A DNA stretch of 64,000 nt from positions 1,240,001 to 1,304,000 of the forward strand of contig JBBELK010000293.1 of NCBI GenBank assembly GCA_037783545.1, written 5' to 3'. Origin of the DNA: Henricia sp. BOLD:AAB3569 (taxonomy: Eukaryota; Echinodermata; Asteroidea; Spinulosida; Echinasteridae). The notes below the pieces were generated by a model. It made no database searches. It was not told the DNA's origin and worked only from the letters and a program-made list of their open reading frames with translations. Positions 43,601 through 54,532 of this stretch are shown one piece after another (positions within the stretch are counted from its first letter, which is position 1; each line of letters opens with the position of its first letter). A program made the position numbers and the translations under genes.

Positions 43601-46600
43601 AAGCTAATTCTGTGGTTTTTGGTGCGTTGTTTCACCCCAAATTCTTTCAATAGAATTAGCTTGGACGGAAAGTGTTTTTTATAATTAAGTGATTTTCAGT
43701 GCATCGTTTTACTCAAAATTCCTTCCACACAGCTTTTTCTCAAAGCGACGCACGTGGCAATTATGTGCAAAAAGGCTCAGTGTAAATTTGTATGTGTGAA
43801 GAGTGCGTTGTGCGCGTCATGGATGCGCGCTGTTTGATTTAACAACACCACAAAACGCACAGTCCTTGCACTGGAAAAAGCTGCATCCCAGCTATGGCGG
43901 ACATGTACAGGGAAGGCGTCCTGGGAATGGTCTACTGTATAGCATTGTTCAAAACGTTGAGTTCACATGCTGAAAACAAAGGTTTTTAAACAATGTACAA
44001 ATTAGGGATTGAATGGTCTTAAACATGTGTTTAAAACCGGATAGGGGCCTTGACACTGATAATGGCCCAAGCCGAAGGCGCGGGCCATTATCAGCGTCCA
44101 GGCCCCTATCCGGTTTTAAACGGATTATTAAATACCTGCCAAACCCACTTTTAATCTCTTTCATGTACCTTTTTTGTGTAAATCGGTAAAACTCGCCAAA
44201 ATTACATTGTCGCTGCATTCACTTTTTTGCTTCATCTTGTTGTTTGTACATTCAAAGTGCTTGCTGTGTGTCGAGTTGTTTGTTTGATCGCGCACGTTAC
44301 GTGTATAATGCAGATGTACGCGCACGCAGACGACCCGGTAGATGTCGCATGCACAGTGCAAATTTTGCTGTTGGGAGCGTGCAGTTTCTGTACGTGTGCA
44401 GGGCTCGAATTTCATGAAAAAATCTGCTAGACCACAGGGTTAGTAGCTTAAATCATTTACTGGACCAACGCTATTTTTACAAGACCAAAGCCACAAGGAA
44501 CGTGGATTTACTTTTCGTTAGTTTAAAAATGCACTGGACCACTGGTCTAGTACGGTAGAGAAAGCACTAGACCGAGGCTTAAATTACTGGCCTTGGTCCA
44601 CCGGTCCAGTGGGTATTTCGAGCCCTGGTGTGCGTGTTCCATGCGCTTTAATACTAGGGCGCAGGCAGAAACACGAGCCAGCTAGTTTTAAACACTAGTT
44701 ATCATCATTCGTTTAAAACCGGCCATGTGATGTGTTCTCAGCCAATGAGGATGCGTAAACTGTCAAGGTAGTTATAAATGTACAAATAAAGAGACACTTT
44801 ATTTGTACACCGGGGTATTACAAAAAATGTACACGGAATACAAGATTGAAGTCCGTGTACTACGAAACTTATTTTCAGCAAATGCAGTGTATGTTGAATC
44901 ACTTTTCGTAAGAAATGGCAACGATGTGAACATTTGAATGAAATGTGACAAACGATATGTTTTAGTGATTGGTGTGCTACATGTATCATTTGACAGATAA
45001 CAGCAAACTTAGTGCGGACGAGAATTAAAGTTGCTGCCAAGTACTTGCGTCCACTCCCAATGAATGAAGCGTCCGTTGTAAATGGCGTAGAAGTGACACT
45101 ACTTGAGGCAAACCAGTAAGTAATCATGTGATGTGTCACAAGACCAATGTTTATGGCTTCGTTTTCCATGTAGTATAACCAAAGAACCAGCATTTTCCTG
45201 TAACGTACATGGGTTTTTCCGCAGTAAAGGGGGCATTTTGGCAACACACATTTTTTTTTCGAGTAAATACCTTTGTTTGGTCTCAAAATAAAAGAAATAA
45301 GTTTAAGCTGTTCTGAAGAGATAACTTAGGCCCAAAAAGGGTTACAAATAGTGTGACAACATGCCTTTCTAAAAACCCTGTGTACAAATGTCCAATATAC
45401 ATGTACTTACGAGCGTATCTTTTATTTTGAGACCAGACAAAGGTATTTCCTGGAAAATATGGTCTTTGTTGCCAAAATGCCCCCTTTACTGTGGAAGGAG
45501 CCACTTACATATTTTCTTACCGTATCCCTTCTGAATTTCGTTAAAAGTTTATTTCAACTGCAATACCGTGTTTGGTAGGGCGTCTGCATGTTAAACAGAA
45601 GGTCCGCGGTTCGAATCTCGGTGGATTTTTCACTGCATCCAGATTTCCAAAACTCATGGACATTTGTCCACATTTGTATCCAATTAAAGGCAGAGACTAG
45701 TCAATGCGCGCGTGAGGCCAAATTCGTGCCACGAAATACGCAGCTCCATAGCAAAGGCATGGAGCTGTGTAATTCGTGGCACGAAATATGCCTCACGAGC
45801 GCATTGACTAGCCTCTGCCTTTAATTCACCCCAGATGCCCCTTGGTCCATATCCCTAAACAATCACCTAAAAAGTAAACTTTTGATTGTTTTTCACTTCT
45901 AGAAACGTATATGAGGAATTAAATTTGGATTGATTTTTGCTTATTCTTATCGCATATTTGTTTTTCCCTCATTAGCTGTCCAGGAGCTGTCCTGTTCTTG
46001 TTCTGTCTGAGGAATGGTCAGACATTACTTCACACTGGGGATTTCAGAGCAAATCCATCCATGGAGGAACATCCTAAACTCAGGAACCGCTACATCAATC
46101 AGCTATTCCTTGATACAACGTAAGTTTTCTTTGCTCGTCCGTTACGACCGTTGTCCCCAGAAGTGTAATTAAATACGTAAATAGATAAGCACAATAAATG
46201 CTACCGCCTTCGTCCAGTCGATCATGTCACCGTACTCGTAACATGGCGGACGCCGTTACATGCATGAAGCATGCTTCGCGTTATCACGTGCTACTCAGGA
46301 AACTCTCAATTGGCTCAAGACTAATCTTAAATATTCATATCTTGCATACCCACATATCCAAATAATTGATAGGTGCATAACTTTTATCCATTTTCTCCCA
46401 GGTACCTGGACCCTCAGTATGACTTCCCCACCCAGGCTGAGGTCATGGAATGCACAGCACAAATTGCCTTGGATGCTGTGAGGAAGAACAATGCAACACT
46501 CCTAGTGTGTGGGACATACACCATTGGCAAAGAGAAGATTTTCATCGGTAATAGTATTACAATTTTGACATTAGGAGAAACCTACTGAGTCTATTTTCAA

Positions 46601-49600
46601 TGAAGAAATTATAATATGCATAGTTCCGAGATTGCCCAATTAACCCCGCCCCGCCACACACTACACACAACCCAATGGGACTTTCAACAGAAAGCACAGA
46701 TTCATTGGAGAAAACTCAAAGGTATTCATGTTTCAAGGTCGACAGTTACTGTAGCATGCACTTAGTAAAAGGCCAGTGATACAGAGATGTCATATATTCA
46801 TAACAATTTGCATTCTCACCTTTGAACAGCGAATCGCCCGGCCTTGAAACCAAAAATTCACCTGGATCAAATTCACCACTATGCATTGGGATTCAAACCC
46901 TGTGGTTTAGCATACTAGCACCCAATGTCACAAAGTGCTGCGATAAGTCATAACATGTAAACATCACACGATTTCCATTTCACAAACGTTGCGATGGGTC
47001 ACTAGAGGGGTTCCATGCGTCACACAGGGATGCCAGTCTTTCGGCTATAGCAATTCCGGATTTTTCTTATTTTGGAAAAAGAAATCCGGCAAACCCTTTT
47101 TTCCAGGCCGGAAAAGTAAACTGCCGGAAATATAAGGAGAATATATGTTCAACTCTTCAAGTAAAAAAAAACATGGAAAATTGTCTCACTGATCAACGAT
47201 GTCCGGATATGTATGTCATGTATGTACAGCCTATGTACATGTATGTACCACGTTTTCCCCAATGATTTGCACACATGCAGTATGTCTGTATCCCGGCCAT
47301 TATCATTCACGGCTAAAGTATCGCGAAACCAGACTATCGATCAGAAGTATGTAGAGGGCACTGTATCCATACAGCAGTGGTTAGATCACATACATACTGA
47401 CGTATCCATTGCATTGCACTCATACTGTCAATGTACATACTGTACAGTATACTGTGCTTTGCGAGTCCATGTACATACATACATGCAATTATGATAGTGG
47501 ATTTTTGTCCGTCCCTGAAGGTAAGAACCACTGGCATCCCTGGTCACAACTTTCTTGACTTGTCGCAAGTTGTGACAGGTGTCATTCATTACAGGTGTAC
47601 GTAGAAAATCTTGTAGAAGTTTCATGTATAATATTTTAAGTTTGATGTCGCAAAAAGCAGTGCTAATATGAAAATTTTTGTAATTAATTGGGGGATAGCA
47701 TTCCCTCTAACACCCATGTATTGATTGATTTCCCAGTCGGTAATAATTAAGGTGAAAACGTGGTAAAAGTGTGAAGGTAATTACTTCTCTTGTTCAGGTT
47801 GTTTGATTTTAAACACATGTTCTTCAAGCATCCTTGATGGAAGTGTAATTTCTGAAGAAAAAAAACTGATTGTAATGCCAATTCCAAAAACCCTTAGCTT
47901 TGGACATATTCATTGAGCGTGTCCATAAACCAACATCAAAATCAAAATATTCAGGAATTACACTTCCATCAATGATGCTTGAAGAACATGTGTTTAACAT
48001 CAAACAACTTGAATACGTGAAGCATTACAAGCCCTCAAAGTCTCTGAAATGCAAATCTGAATTTATGGAATTGCCCTACTATTGAGCTCGTGCCAATGAT
48101 GTCATTTTGGGAGTAAAATAATGCCGCGTCGTTGTGGAAGCAATGTGCGTGCGCGTTGTGTGTGTCCATAGCGCGCGTAACGCGTTATGCTGAGGCTCCC
48201 ATTGGTGAACTAAACCGCGTTGCGCCCACCAGAGAGACACACAACACGCACACACATCGCTTCCACAATGACTCATCATTATTTGACTCCTAAAATGGCA
48301 TATTCGCACGTGTTCGAAAGGGGTCAATTGTCTGGCTCTCACGACAAATGTGCTTGGTAATAAAGTTTACAATGGTCACAATTACAATTTACAAATTTCC
48401 CTCTTCTCCAGCTATTGCCGAGGCATTAAGATGCAAAGTGTTCATCTCAAAGGACAAGAAGAACATCTTGGATTGCTTGGAGGATAGCAAGCTGCAGTCT
48501 ATGCTGACTATAGACAAAAATGCCACAAGGCTTCACGTTGTTACCATGGCAACTATAACGCATCGGGTTCGTAGCTTTCATTTTCAATGGATTGTTTAGA
48601 AGAACAAACACAGTATTAGAGAGCTTTAAATGCACGTAAAACTCTAACGTGAACCTAAAATGAGCACTTATTTATTATTCTCAGGAAATCTTTGAACAGA
48701 TGGACTTTTGTAGCAAGATAACTTTTTGTCGTGACCAAGATTCGAACCTGGGTTCTAAGACCGGTGATGTGACCAGTTCTGAAAGCATTAATTTCGCGTT
48801 CACATTTGTGTTTTATGTGGATCTAAACCTCCCTATTATTGTAATACTTTTTGCAGACTTCACGAAAACCAACTTAATAATAATAATAATAATGAAAATT
48901 TATAATGCGCCGGTATCCATAAAAAAAGATGCTCATGGCGCATATCGATAAAAATTAAAAACATGATAAACTTTCTCCTGTTAGTACAAGGTAACTTGCA
49001 AAATCCCGAGAACCTCGTAAGACTTAAGGCTACGCATGGTGGAAATCAACATGTGTATACATGGGTTTGCATTAGTACCATGTCAATATCTCTTTTGTAT
49101 ATAAACTCCTCAAAAAAAGTTCGGAAAGTCAAGTTTGACTGACGATTTCTCTCTTGTTGCAAAATAATTTTCCTTGAATTTTATATCATTGGAAAGCCCT
49201 TTTATTCCTCTTTACGATGATGTAATTTATGATGATTAAGAAATTGGGGGATGTGCAGCACAGCTGAATACGGGGGCGGGTGTGAAGTGAAATGTCACAA
49301 AATGCATTGCTATTGTCAAAAAGTGCATTGACACATTCCCATCCTCCAAGCAAAAGGGGAATGCACTGCATGACAATAGCAGTGAATTTTGTGACATTTC
49401 ACTTTCCACCCACCCCTGTATTCCACTATACTGCACATCCCCCAATTGATTAATCATAACAAATGACACATCACTGTAAAGAGGAATAACAGGGCTTTCC
49501 AATGATACCAAATTCAAGGGAAATGATTTAGTAACAAGTCAAAGAGAGAAATTGTCAGTCAAACTTGACTTTCCGAACTTTTTTTTAAAGAGTATATATA

Positions 49601-52600
49601 TACAGTTGAAGTCAGAAGTATAAATACAACTGTATGTAACCAAGTGTTAAAAGTGGTGTGCTTACACCATTTTTGTAACAGTCTTTACTAAAGTCTGGAT
49701 TTTGTGGAATTCCTCACGTGCATGCAGTACTTAAAAACATAGCTTGTACACCTTGCAATGGTTCGGGTAGTCCTGTTTACCATTTTGGGTGATGATGGTA
49801 GTGGTGTACATGTATTTATAGTTCTGATTCAACTGTATATATGGTTCTGAAAAGAACCGGTAAGTGTGAACTCAATGTTTCAGACAGTGTGCTCTATTTA
49901 TCATCAGAAGACGAACCTCTTCAATTTCTGTTTTTAAACAGGGTTTAAAGGACTACCTCTCCAAGTATTCTGCACGCTACGACACGGTCGTTGCCTTCAA
50001 ACCAACTGGATGGACGCACAGTGGGAAAACAACAAACCTACGAGACATTAAGCCCGCGAATAGCGGACCGGTCTCTATTTATGGTAAGAAATAACGTGAA
50101 ATATGTCAACCAGAGTTTCAAAATTTCAAGTGACCTGAAATAACCTTATCTCTACAGATTTTGAACCAGTGTACACCTTTAAAGGCAGTATACATGATTG
50201 GTATCTCGAAAATCAGAAATGTTCACAGATTTACGCCTAACTTACACAATATAAACATGATGACCGTAGAAAACTTCCCCTGAAATGGTTTTGTCTAAAG
50301 TGCTATAGTCTTTGAGAAATGAGTAAAACGAAAATTAAATTCGCCCCAAAACCATTTCGCCCAAGTGCCATTTCGCCCCCAAACCACTTTGCCCGAGTGC
50401 CATTTCGGCCGTGGTTCAGGGCGAAGTGGTTTTAGGGCGAAATGACTGCAAACCCTTTTTTGACTGTTTTCTCAAATGTTAGACAAAGTACGGAGCTGGT
50501 TTTTGCTCAGGTTGGTTTTAATCATGCATATCTTCAATCACACAGGGGGGGTGAAACTATTTGTAACAGTTTACCAATCATGTATACTATCTTTAAGTGG
50601 CAAGGGTCATTATTAGCCTGTTTCACGTAAATAGTGTCTAGTGTACTGACGTACTTACTTTCACATGCATATTTAGTATCCAGATGACCAGACTAAATTT
50701 TTGTTGCTATGTAGTGCACGCGGCAGAATCAATCAATACCGTGTTCACTGTAGGAGAGAATAGCATAAAGCAACCAGACTGTTGGTTGCTAGGCACCACG
50801 TAGCAACAATGGTATACACCAATCCCGTAATAAGGTCTTCTTCCCTGTACATCCGCCATAGCTGGGGGGCTTCCACTGAATGAACTATGTTTTTGTTGTT
50901 GCTGAAGCTGCATTTGTTTACTTCGAACAAGTTGCGCGTCTTTGTAGGGTTGTGTGCGCGCGAAGGCGGGCGCGTCGCGTCGCGTGTACGCAAAGGCGGG
51001 CGCGTCGCGTATACGCGAAGGAGGCTCGTTCGTGCATGTAATGGATGAGCGCTTTTCGTTCTAACATCAACACAAAACGTTCATCCCATGCACTGGATGC
51101 TCCCCCGCTATGGCGGATATGCAGGGAGGAGATCTTAGTTACCGGATTGGTGTATAGTATGAGGATTCTGTTTGAAAGTAAAGAATTTGGGGTACCAGCC
51201 ATAGTGCTAATTGCATGATACACCTCTCCCCTACACATCCAAATGTTCTTTTTTTGGCTCCGAGTGGTTGGTTTTTCTGCACACAACTTTGGTAGTCCTT
51301 AACGTAAGGGGTGTTCGAGATGCTTACACCGTGTAACACCAACTTACACCGGAGCGTTCTTTTAGCCATCACGTGATACACGAGTCTGCCCCAGTGGCAG
51401 CCAACACTACCCGAGGTCGCGAGCGGGTCTGTGGTGTAAAGCTCGGTGTAATGACGTCACCTAGTAACCATGAGCAGTACAACATCATGACGTGGGTAGG
51501 AAGAAAAACACAGATTTATGCCACAAAATAGGAGGGAGTATGGCTGTAAATATACATTTTGCTTAATCAGTAGATGTCTGTGGGCATGATTGCAGTACTT
51601 TAGGACAACTATTTTTGCGTGGCGCCGGCTTCATCTTTTATAGCGAGTTAAACGATAACAGTGTTTATAAAGCCCCGTCCAGCAACAGCCTTTAGTACTG
51701 TGTTCCCAGAATTCAAAGCGAAACCCTGTGTCGTTCGCTTTGCATCTTCTGGAGGCTTCCCCCGGTTTAAACCCCGTGTTACACGGTGTAAGCATCTCGA
51801 ACGCCTCCCTGGAAAGGGATTTTCTTCTGAAATGGGGTGTTTCAAAATATGTGTAACATGAAACTTCAAAATGGTGCTCTTTAAACAGGCTGCTCAGCAA
51901 TAACTATCAGTTATTCCACATGTTTCATGAAATGTCTTGTGTGTTGGGCATTACCAAGCTTATGTGCATTCACAAATTTCATTCTGGAATGGTTGTTTTA
52001 GAAATACATGTGTCCAATGTGTAATGCTTTTCGTGTCAACAAAAAAATGTCCCATTTTAACATATTTTCACTTTGATATCTATTAACTGAAACTAAACTC
52101 CTAAAAAAAAAGGTTTGGAAAGTCAAGTTTGACTGACGATTTATCTCTTGTTACTAAATCATTTCCCTTGAATTTGGTATCATTGGAAAGCCCTGTTATT
52201 CCTCTTTACAGTGATGTGCCATTTGTTATGATTAATCAATTGGGGGATGTGCAGTATAGCAGAATACAGGGGTGGGTGGAAAGTGAAATGTCACACAATT
52301 CACTGCTATAGTCATGCAGTGCATTCCCCTTTTGCTTGGAGGATGGGAATGTGTCAATGCATTTTGTGACATTTCACTTTACACCCGCCCCCGTATTAAG
52401 CTGTGCTGCACATCCCCCAATTGCTTAATCATAACAAATGACACATAATCGTAAAGAGGAATACCAGGCCTTTCCAATGATATAAAATTCAAGGAAAATT
52501 ATTTTGCAACAAGAGAAATCGTCAATCAAACTTGACTTTCCGAACTTTTTTTGAGGAGTTTATTTATGATCCTGCTTTATAACATTGCCACTTCTCAAAA

Positions 52601-52832
52601 GGTATGGTGTACACTGGTTCGAAATATGTAAAGATGAAATTCTGGTTGACAAATATTGCATGTTATTTTGACATGTCTTTCCACAGGTGTGCCCTATAGC
52701 GAGCACAGCAGTTTTAGCGAACTGCAGCGATTCGTCAAGTTTATACGTCCAGATCGTATCATACCGACGGTGAACGTTGGAAGCGCTAAGAGCCGCGATG
52801 CAATGAATCAACATTTCAAGGCTTGGCTGTGA
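37621..52832 (+). CDS. DCLRE1A: DNA cross-link repair 1A nuclease (SNM1A), 9 exons
   Basis: SNM1A is a 5'-3' exonuclease that digests past interstrand cross-links during repair. Exons: 37621-38290, 40095-41798, 42738-42871, 44997-45115, 45976-46119, 46402-46547, 48412-48566, 49942-50083, 52687-52832. All phases agree, giving about 1119 codons (human about 1040). The N-terminus is Ser/Lys-rich and disordered. A UBZ4 ubiquitin-binding finger has Cys192, Cys195, His210 and Cys214. A canonical PCNA-binding PIP box, QSTLASFF, is at 691-698; a weaker one, LAAMQSFF, lies upstream near nt 41020. The metallo-beta-lactamase domain has HFHYDH at 815-820, NHCPGA with His876 and HTGD with Asp898. The beta-CASP part follows ([18 protein letters not shown]), with motif-C-like YSEHSSFSE in the last exon. 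The family's metal-binding residues seen here are intact, so activity is expected. Intron 2 begins GC (CAG|GCGAGT at 41799); the others begin GT. The start [16 protein letters not shown] is acidic, as in homologues. Confidence 0.96.
38488..39663. mobile_element. MITE with ATCAGTGAGGA ends in SNM1A intron 1
   Basis: TATCAGTGAGGACTCAAACT at the left and TTTGAATCCTCACTGATTAT at the right are inverted. The pairing continues through AATGGAGAAATTCTCCCC. Its right part is interrupted by the 660-bp foldback at 38935-39594. Confidence 0.72.
38935..39594. mobile_element. Mutator-like long-TIR foldback, 9-bp duplication
   Basis: TACTTTTAGAAGGC and GCCTTCTAAAAGTA are exact inverted ends, and the arms stay near-identical for about 200 bp (GGCAAGATGGCCGCCGTACC and inverse). 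The exact 9-bp CCCGATTGG flanks it at 38926-38934 and 39595-39603. High arm identity suggests a young insertion or gene conversion between arms. Confidence 0.83.
41865..42000 (+). repeat. SINE tail (tRNA-Asn-like family)
   Basis: TTTTCACTGCATCCAGATTC, CCACATTTGTATCGAATTAA and TTCACCCCGGCGGTCCCTGG match the SINE bodies at 19560 and 45625. The tRNA-like head is missing. It also shows the intact ATTAATTCACCCC site where the copy at 45560 carries a MITE. Confidence 0.65.
42320..42562. mobile_element. MITE family 'TCTTTCTATAAAT', copy 3
   Basis: GGGTCTTTCTATTAATTAGG and TTTTATAGAAAGACCC are inverted ends. The interior (TGTCCCCCGTTACACCTGAT, CTTTATGTACTCACT) matches the copy at 5654-5897 over its full length. 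Confidence 0.75.
43113..43932. mobile_element. Family R foldback with a SINE in its left end
   Basis: The right end CCTGGGAATGGTCTA pairs with TAGACCATTCCCA at 43114. The left arm is then interrupted by a SINE (43128-43327) and resumes at ACCATACCTGCATGTCCGCC. Inner arms share AAAGCGATGTGGAGGGAATT and GACACTTTCCATTCAACATG with inverses. It supplies the uncut site for the nested insert at 30738. Confidence 0.72.
43128..43327 (+). repeat. tRNA-Leu/Ser-like SINE with (AATA)n tail
   Basis: The A box TGGCCGAGCGGTCTA is typical of class II tRNAs, and the B box is GGTTCGATTCC. The body has CCCTTGAGCAAGGCACTCAA and ends in an AATA repeat. It lies inside the left TIR of the family R element. Confidence 0.78.
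44030..44125. repeat. Hairpin GGATAGGGGCC...GGCCCCTATCC
   Basis: CCGGATAGGGGCCT and AGGCCCCTATCCGG are inverted, with an inner GATAATGGCCC/GGGCCATTATC pair. GTTTAAAACCGG recurs near 44710, so this may be the core of a larger element (about 44020-44725). Confidence 0.6.
44399..44627. mobile_element. MITE with CAGGGCTCGAA ends, ACTGGACCAC motifs
   Basis: CAGGGCTCGAATTTC and GTATTTCGAGCCCTGG are inverted ends. Repeated ACTGGACCAC, GGTCTAG and CACTGGTC motifs fill the interior. Elements with similar motifs are at 56184-56664 and, as an end fragment, near 18645. Confidence 0.7.
45210..45505. mobile_element. Foldback MITE 'TTTCCAC', copy 2, centre deleted
   Basis: Left arm GCAGTAAAGGGGGCATTTTG and right arm CCCCCTTTACTGTGGAAGG are kept. 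Most of the right inner arm is missing, so the two arms differ in length compared with copies 16845-17294 and 53450-53896. Confidence 0.7.
45560..45860 (+). repeat. tRNA-Asn-like SINE carrying a nested MITE
   Basis: TCTGCATGTTAAACAGAAGG and GCGGTTCGAATCTCGG form the tRNA-like head; TTCACTGCATCCAGATTTCC begins the body. The body is split at ATTAA by a 141-bp MITE and resumes TTCACCCCAGATGCCCC, as in the unbroken copy at 41865-42000. Confidence 0.7.
45684..45824. mobile_element. 141-bp TTAA MITE nested in the SINE
   Basis: TTAAAGGCAGAGACTAGTCA at the left is inverted at the right (TGACTAGCCTCTGCCTTTAA). TTAA is at both ends (45684-45687, 45821-45824) but single in the related SINE at 41865, so the TTAA duplication is supported. 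The interior ATTCGTGCCACGAAATACGC is shared with the element at 59543-59679. Confidence 0.85.
46615..46888. mobile_element. MITE 'TGCATAGTTCCGA', copy 1
   Basis: TGCATAGTTCCGAGATTGCC and the short right end CACTATGCATT are inverted. AATGGGACTTTCAACAGAAA and AACTCAAAGGTATTCATGTT match the longer copy at 61529-61971 in the same orientation. Confidence 0.7.
47026..47546. mobile_element. MITE with CAGGGATGCCAGT ends
   Basis: CAGGGATGCCAGTCTTTCGG (47026) and ACCACTGGCATCCCTG (ending about 47544) are inverted. The interior has CCGGATTT/AAATCCGG palindromes and many ATGTACATGTA motifs. It lies in SNM1A intron 6. Confidence 0.68.
47790..48076. mobile_element. TTAA foldback 'GGGCAATTCCATAAATT', copy 2
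   Basis: GTTTGATTTTAAACACATGT, ATGGAAGTGTAATTTCTGAA and the inverse series ending ATTTATGGAATTGCCCTA match 19929-20281. The left end is lost. Confidence 0.7.
48088..48306. mobile_element. Palindromic MITE, GCGTGTTGTGTG-rich
   Basis: ATGTCATTTTGGGAGTAAAA and AGTCAAATAATG-type arms pair with CATTATTTGACTCCTAAAAT. Inner arms TGTGGAAGCAATGTGCGTGC and CACACATCGCTTCCACA also pair. It is non-coding. Confidence 0.65.
49104..49593. mobile_element. TA foldback MITE 'AACTCCTC', copy 2
   Basis: AACTCCTCAAAAAAAGTTCG at 49104 after TA, and the inverse arm ending CCGAACTTTTTTTTAAAGAG. Very similar to 25172-25657 along its whole length and in the same orientation. Confidence 0.78.
50179..50596. mobile_element. 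TTAA MITE 'AAAGGCAGTATACATG', copy 3
   Basis: TTAAAGGCAGTATACATGAT at 50179 and ATCATGTATACTATCTTTAA ending at 50596. The central array of CATTTCGCCC and GGGCGAAATG units is present but shorter than in 28596-29089. The orientation of the unequal arms is reversed compared with that copy. Confidence 0.82.
50815..51154. mobile_element. MITE with TACACCAATCC ends, copy 2 (inverted)
   Basis: TACACCAATCCCG at 50815 and CCGGATTGGTGTA ending at 51154, with TA on both sides. It is the reverse complement of 9427-9762 and keeps the GGGCGCGTCGCGT minisatellite at about 50965-51010. Confidence 0.8.
51307..51811. mobile_element. MITE with GGGGTGTTCGAGATGC ends
   Basis: GGGTGTTCGAGATGCTTACA at the left and GTAAGCATCTCGAACGCC at the right are inverted, continuing through CCGTGTAACAC. 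About 500 bp, GC-richer than its surroundings. The interior contains a TGTTCCCAGAATTCAAAGCG stretch without a recognisable protein. Confidence 0.7.
52096..52560. mobile_element. TA foldback MITE 'AACTCCTC', copy 3
   Basis: Begins AACTCCTAAAAAAAAAGGTT after TA and ends TTTTTTTGAGGAGTT before TA. The two arms pair throughout, as in 25172-25657. It lies in the last SNM1A intron, 126 bp from exon 9. Confidence 0.78.
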
Positions 52833-52985
52833 TAGGGGGTCGGCAGCATCTTCCAATCGAGGAAGAGAAAATGCAAAGCATGCTGGGAATTCTGGCATTT
52901 TGAAACGGATGAAGTGAAGACGTGTGATTAAACCACTTTTAGTTTGCAGGAAGTATAAAACTGCCCATTCTTGATGTTACTATGG

Positions 52986-53318
52986 GAGCGCGTGTGGTCT
53001 AGTGGGTATGAAGCGGGACTCTCAATCAGAGGTTGTGGGTTCAAGCCCCACTTCGACCAACGTGTCTGTGTCCCTCGGAAAGGCACTTTATCCCAGTTGC
53101 CTCGTCAACCCAAGCGATATTTGGGAAGCTGTTAAGGGGAATGCCACAATCTAACTGCTGATAGGGTTGAGCGCCTGGCCAGCAGCCACCTAGTTATAGC
53201 GAAATGGTTGTGGTGATTTCCTGATGGCAGCGTTAATAATGGCAACAGCGCCAGGAGCACCCCGCAGGGTGGACATGTGCGCTATATAAGAATCCACCAC
53301 TATTATTATTATTATTAC
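52986..53318 (+). repeat. tRNA-derived SINE with (ATT)n tail, copy 2
   Basis: A box TGGTCTAGTGGG and B box GGTTCAAGCCCC, then the same body as 24625-24945 (GGGAATGCCACAATCTAACT, GACATGTGCGCTATATAA) and an ATTATT tail. It lies just beyond the SNM1A stop, so it may be in the 3' UTR. Confidence 0.8.
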
Positions 53319-53449
53319 TTTTTACCGCTGCCTTCTCTGTACTTTCCCAAGATTTTCACTGAGAAACACAGTCAAACATGCCATTATAATTAAGGCCACC
53401 TTGATAAAGAGTCCACCTGCTTATAATGGCCAGTTTTTTTACGGTCCCG

Positions 53450-53896
53450 AGGGTGGCCTCTAAATGAGTCTTTCCACGGTAAAGGGGGTATTTTGGCAAC
53501 ACGGACCATATTTTCCAGAAAATACCTTTGTCTGGTCTCAAAATAAAAGAAATAAGTTTCAGTTGTTATGAAGAGATAACTTACATGTAGGCCCAAAAAG
53601 GGTTACAAATATTGTGACAACATGCCTTTCTAAAATCCCTGTGTACAAATTTCCAATATACGCTCGTAACCGGGATGGCCTAAAATGTAACACAAGTGGC
53701 CGTCCCGGTTACGAGCGTATATTGGAAATTTGTACACGGGGTTTTTAGAAAGGCAAGTTGTTACACTATTTGTAACCCTTTTTGGGCCTAGGTTATCTCT
53801 TCAAAACAACTTAAACTTATTTCTTTTATTTTGAGACCAGACAAAGGTATTTTCTGGAAAATATGGTCTGTGTTGCCAAAATGCCCCCTTTATGTA
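53450..53896. mobile_element. Foldback MITE 'TTTCCAC', copy 3
   Basis: CTAAATGAGTCTTTCCACGG extends the left end further than in other copies. Arms pair through GGTCTCAAAATAAAAGAAAT and CCTTTCTAAAATCCCTGTGT, with the centre TAACCGGGATGGCC / GGCCGTCCCGGTTA. Confidence 0.76.
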
Positions 53897-53934
53897 CAAG
53901 TTTCACTGTATCAGCAACTTTATCCAGTTCCTTT

Positions 53935-54290
53935 AGAGGAGCGTGTCCAGATCACATTTTTTGACCCCCATTTTTCCCATGGGTGTTGAGATTTTGATAC
54001 CATATAATTTGTCATATTTTTTCTCATTTGCATTCAGAAATGTTTTGCTGTCGATCCGTATATTTTGAGGGATTTCATTTTTAAAAAACAGATGTTTTCT
54101 AAACTAAGTTATCCGATAACATAAAGCAGTGCAGTGTTTACACCAACAATTTTTGCTCCCACAATCAAGTTGAAGATTGCTGATTTTCTGGGTTTTTTTC
54201 CCATGGATAGTATTTTGGGAAAGTATTTTACATGATTGTTAGGTTACAACGAAATCCATTTTCTGGAAAAATCTGAATTATAATCCACAT
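53935..54290. mobile_element. MITE family 'AGGAGCGTG', copy 3 (right end lost)
   Basis: TAGAGGAGCGTGTCCAGATC and ACATAAAGCAGTGCAGTGTT match 3952-4468 in the same order. The sequence fades after CATGATTGTTAGGTTACAAC. Confidence 0.6.
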
Positions 54291-54532
54291 CTGAGAACAT
54301 TCTTGATAATCATGTAATTTTTTTCTCTGTAATCCCATATTTTGTTAAGAATATTTTTGTTATACTTTTTTGTAGATTTTAGAGAAAACTATCCTGTTTC
54401 CTATTTTAAATCAGGCCCCCAAAAATTGTTTGTCTCTGGTCAAACCGATGTTCCGGAATTTTTTTTCCCCTCCCTCTTCCCCAAGCTTGGATTTGTACAG
54501 ACCAGGGGCCAATTTCATACATGAAAAATTGC

